This document shows positions 50,775 through 52,569 of a stretch of 52,569 bases of DNA, in pieces; the first letter of the stretch is position 1; each line of letters opens with the position of its first letter. Origin of the DNA: Microcella alkalica. Its GTDB lineage: Bacteria > Actinomycetota > Actinomycetes > Actinomycetales > Microbacteriaceae. A program made the position numbers and the translations under genes. Below the pieces are notes generated by a model that saw only the letters and a program-made list of their open reading frames with translations, was not told where the DNA came from and did not search any database. The stretch lies in the NCBI RefSeq assembly GCF_014137945.1, contig NZ_JACGWX010000010.1, positions 1 to 52,569 on the forward strand. Reading direction: 5' to 3'.

Positions 50775-50796
50775 GGGCCGCCCCGAAGGGCGGCCC
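50775..50796. terminator. Bidirectional hairpin terminator
   Basis: A perfect 9-bp stem GGGCCGCCC (50775-50783) pairs with 50788-50796 around a CGAA loop. It lies between the pseudogene and the convergent Bax-inhibitor gene. Confidence 0.65.
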
Positions 50797-50819
50797 ATTC
50801 CTGCTGAGTGGCGCGTCGT

Positions 50820-51626
50820 CTAGTCGTTGCCGCGCAGGATCGCGAGCATGCGCAGGATCTCGATGTAGAGCCAGACGACTGTGACCATGATGCCGAAAGC
50901 CGCCTGCCACCCGAAGGCGGCCGGAGCGCCGCGGCGGACGCCCTGCTGGATCGAGTCGAAGTCGAGCACCAGCGAGTATGAGGCGAGAAGGATGACGAGA
51001 ACACCCAGGAGCAGGGCGACCGGGATGCCGAAGATCTCGCCGCCGCGCATGCCCCACGGGTCGCTGTTGACGCCGAACACGATGAGACCGAGGTTGATGA
51101 GCGAGAACACGGCGTAGCCGATGATCGCGATCATGAAGACCTTGGTCGCTCGCTTCGAGGCGCGGATCTTGCCGCTGCGGAACAGCACCAAGACGACACC
51201 GATGATCACGAAGGTCGCGATGACTGCCTGCGTGGCGACACCGGGAGCGATCTGCTCGAAGATCGCCGAGATGCCACCGACGAACAGGCCCTCCAGTGCG
51301 GCGTACGCGAGGGTCAGCGGCGCGCTCGGCTTCTTCTTGAAGATCAGGACGAGCGACACCACGAAGCCGGCGATCGCGGCGGGGATCGCGAGCAGCGGCA
51401 CGAACCAGCCGATGGCCGCAGCCGCGAGGAGGACGGCGAACGAGCCGACGATCTTCTGGATCGTGTTCTCGTACGTCATCCGGTCGGTCTGCTCAGCCGT
51501 GGCGGCGGGCCGGCCGTAGAGCTCGTCGAGCTGCTCGGCGCTCGGGGTCTGCGAGAACTGGATCGCCTTGGTCGCGTTGTGCGTGAAGGCGGGGGAGTTC
51601 GAGAAAGCGGGATTGGACGTTGCCAT
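50820..51626 (-). CDS. Bax inhibitor-1/YccA family membrane protein
   Basis: The 268-residue product has a ~60-residue polar N-terminus followed by seven hydrophobic segments. The BI-1 family pattern is visible in ALEGLFVGGISAIFE, the charged FRSGKIRASKRATKVF loop, and the C-terminal FDSIQQGVRRGAPAAFGWQA with LDFD. Actinobacterial members of this family have no settled role. ATG 51626 follows GAGGAAA; an in-frame extension to 51680 is not needed. Confidence 0.92.
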   Translation of the reverse strand: MATSNPAFSNSPAFTHNATKAIQFSQTPSAEQLDELYGRPAATAEQTDRMTYENTIQKIVGSFAVLLAAAAIGWFVPLLAIPAAIAGFVVSLVLIFKKKPSAPLTLAYAALEGLFVGGISAIFEQIAPGVATQAVIATFVIIGVVLVLFRSGKIRASKRATKVFMIAIIGYAVFSLINLGLIVFGVNSDPWGMRGGEIFGIPVALLLGVLVILLASYSLVLDFDSIQQGVRRGAPAAFGWQAAFGIMVTVVWLYIEILRMLAILRGND

Positions 51627-51681
51627 GGTTTCCTCTTCGACGTGTCGGCCGCGGGGAGGCTCCCCGGTCGGCACTGACACC

Positions 51682-51710
51682 AGTGTAGAGAGGGATGCTC
51701 GGCGAAGGAA
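51682..51710 (-). promoter_or_regulatory. Candidate promoter of the Bax-inhibitor-1 gene
   Basis: On the minus strand TACACT (51687-51682) is a good -10. A weak -35 TTCCTT (51710-51705) lies 17 nt upstream. The leader would be about 50 nt with a ribosome-binding site. Confidence 0.4.
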
Positions 51711-51719
51711 CGTCGGAGG

Positions 51720-52289
51720 CTATGCGCTCGCTGTGGGCGTATCGGTCGCTGCGGCGCCGCGGGCGGGGCGGCGGATGCTCGCCACGGGCCGGGCGAGGGC
51801 CCGAGCGCCCCAGGCCGACCCGACGACGACGGCGGCGGAGAGGGCGAGGGCCACGGGCATCCACCGGTACTCGGCGAACAGCGCCGCGCACACGACGCCG
51901 TTGAGGAGGACCGGGCCGACGGCGAGCACGCTGCGCCACGGCCGGTGCCGGACGAGCAGCCAGAACAGGAAGGGGATGGTGAGCGTCCACATCGAGGAGG
52001 GGCCTGTGAGGAGGAGCCAGACGACGAGCGTCGAGGGCGCGAGGGGGAGGACGCGGCGCCACCCGGCCGCGGGCATGATCAGCCAGCCGGCGATGTGAGC
52101 CGCTGAGCCCGTGATGAGCGGGATGAGATTGCCCGTGTCGGAGGACTGCAGGTGCAGCAGTCCGCCGACGATGAGGAGCAGGCCGATCGCCCGGCGATCG
52201 TCGTAGCGGCCCCATCGCAGGGGCAGGCGCGCGGCGGGCTCGACCCGGGAGGCCGGGGTCGCGGCGGTGCGGGCGGGGGCCTCGGTCAT
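51720..52289 (-). CDS. Hypothetical membrane protein
   Basis: The 189-residue product has a polar N-terminal ~35 residues and about five to six hydrophobic segments (AIGLLLIVGGLLHL onwards). No family is recognised with certainty. ATG 52289 overlaps the stop of the preceding gene by 4 bp (ATGA), implying translational coupling with the small DUF4190-like gene. It ends 93 bp from the start of the Bax-inhibitor gene. Confidence 0.75.
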   Translation of the reverse strand: MTEAPARTAATPASRVEPAARLPLRWGRYDDRRAIGLLLIVGGLLHLQSSDTGNLIPLITGSAAHIAGWLIMPAAGWRRVLPLAPSTLVVWLLLTGPSSMWTLTIPFLFWLLVRHRPWRSVLAVGPVLLNGVVCAALFAEYRWMPVALALSAAVVVGSAWGARALARPVASIRRPARGAAATDTPTASA

Positions 52290-52564
52290 GAGGCGAGGGC
52301 GACCCAGACGGCGGCGGCGATGATGACGAGCAGAAGGAGCCACAGCCACCCCAGCCCGATCGCGACCCACGCCAGGACGGCCCCACGCTCGGCGCCGTGG
52401 GACCGGGTGATCTGGCCGGCGGCGAGGTGACCGAAGAGGGCGGCGAGGGGGCTGAGCAGGATTCCCAGGAGCAGGGCGAGCACGGCGAGCGGGTTCAGGC
52501 GCGCGGCTCGCGCGGGCGGCGCGGGCGGTGCGGCGTCGGTCGGGCCGGGGCGCAGGGCGGGCAT
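52286..52564 (-). CDS. DUF4190-like small membrane protein (possibly 5' truncated)
   Basis: 92 residues from ATG 52564, only five bases from the window edge, so an upstream start cannot be excluded. A Pro/Ala/Arg-rich N-terminus precedes two hydrophobic segments around the loop GHLAAGQITRSHGAERGAVL. This gives the same layout as the DUF4190 genes at 32393 and 32865. Function is unknown. It is coupled to the downstream membrane protein by an ATGA overlap. Confidence 0.75.
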   Translation of the reverse strand: MPALRPGPTDAAPPAPPARAARLNPLAVLALLLGILLSPLAALFGHLAAGQITRSHGAERGAVLAWVAIGLGWLWLLLLVIIAAAVWVALAS

Positions 52565-52569
52565 CCCGT

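Overview
The window is a high-GC chromosomal segment of an actinobacterium, most likely a member of the Microbacteriaceae. The evidence is the S10-spc-alpha gene order, the short LID-less adenylate kinase, the presence of GuaB3, the HAGQL/DHCTHL form of imidazolonepropionase, frequent GTG starts, 4-bp ATGA/GTGA overlaps, and many start codons only 6-8 nt after a TANNNT -10 box. Genus cannot be fixed from the sequence. Almost everything here is core metabolism; no CRISPR array, phage, transposon, rRNA or tRNA gene was seen.

Layout. 1-1940: end of a histidine-degradation operon (hutG, cut by the window edge, and hutI). 1941-2754: a repeat- and hairpin-rich gap, then the S10 promoter and a ~350-nt leader. 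2755-12506: rpsJ to rplO as one long ribosomal operon. 12507-14527: secY-adk. 14528-17900: infA-rpmJ-rpsM-rpsK-rpoA-rplQ, closed by a strong terminator. rpsN, rpsD and map are not at the places where many relatives keep them. 17965-20901: a tandem-GNAT protein and a convergent acyltransferase-3/SGNH protein separate rplQ from truA. 20967-24386: truA, rplM-rpsI and glmM. 24418-26198 (minus): coaA and a methyltransferase. 26256-32276: glmS-acpS-alr-tsaE-tsaB-rimI-tsaD, combining amino-sugar and D-alanine supply for the wall with acyl-carrier activation and the tRNA t6A machinery. 32393-35951: two DUF4190 membrane proteins, a THUMP-like methyltransferase, groES under a double CIRCE operator, and a RarD/EamA transporter. 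35988-43152: a branched-chain-type amino-acid ABC transporter, with two lipoprotein-binding genes on plus meeting the livH-M-G-F operon on minus. 43390-49913: guanine-nucleotide synthesis (guaB, guaB3, guaA) interleaved with an oxidoreductase, SURF1 and a DUF3817 protein. 49996-52569: a broken SGNH hydrolase, a Bax-inhibitor-1 family protein, and two small membrane proteins.

How it works together. The left half is the growth-rate-controlled translation and secretion block. The middle supplies UDP-GlcNAc (glmS, glmM), D-Ala (alr), CoA/ACP (coaA, acpS) and t6A-modified tRNA. The right part takes up amino acids and makes GMP. The histidine-catabolic genes and the amino-acid transporter, whose promoter carries a GlnR-like palindrome, suggest nitrogen-responsive regulation, but that is inference.

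No convincing new multi-gene system was found. The items most worth a second look are: the LivH permease with an extracellular Ig/carboxypeptidase-regulatory-like domain fused to its N-terminus; ribosomal protein L15 with a Lys/Ala/Pro N-terminal arm built from near-identical 57-bp tandem repeats; paired perfect hairpins in several gaps of the ribosomal clusters; alternative mutually exclusive hairpins and tandem repeats upstream of the S10 operon; the GlnR-like palindrome; a set of apparently leaderless genes; and a multiply damaged SGNH hydrolase.
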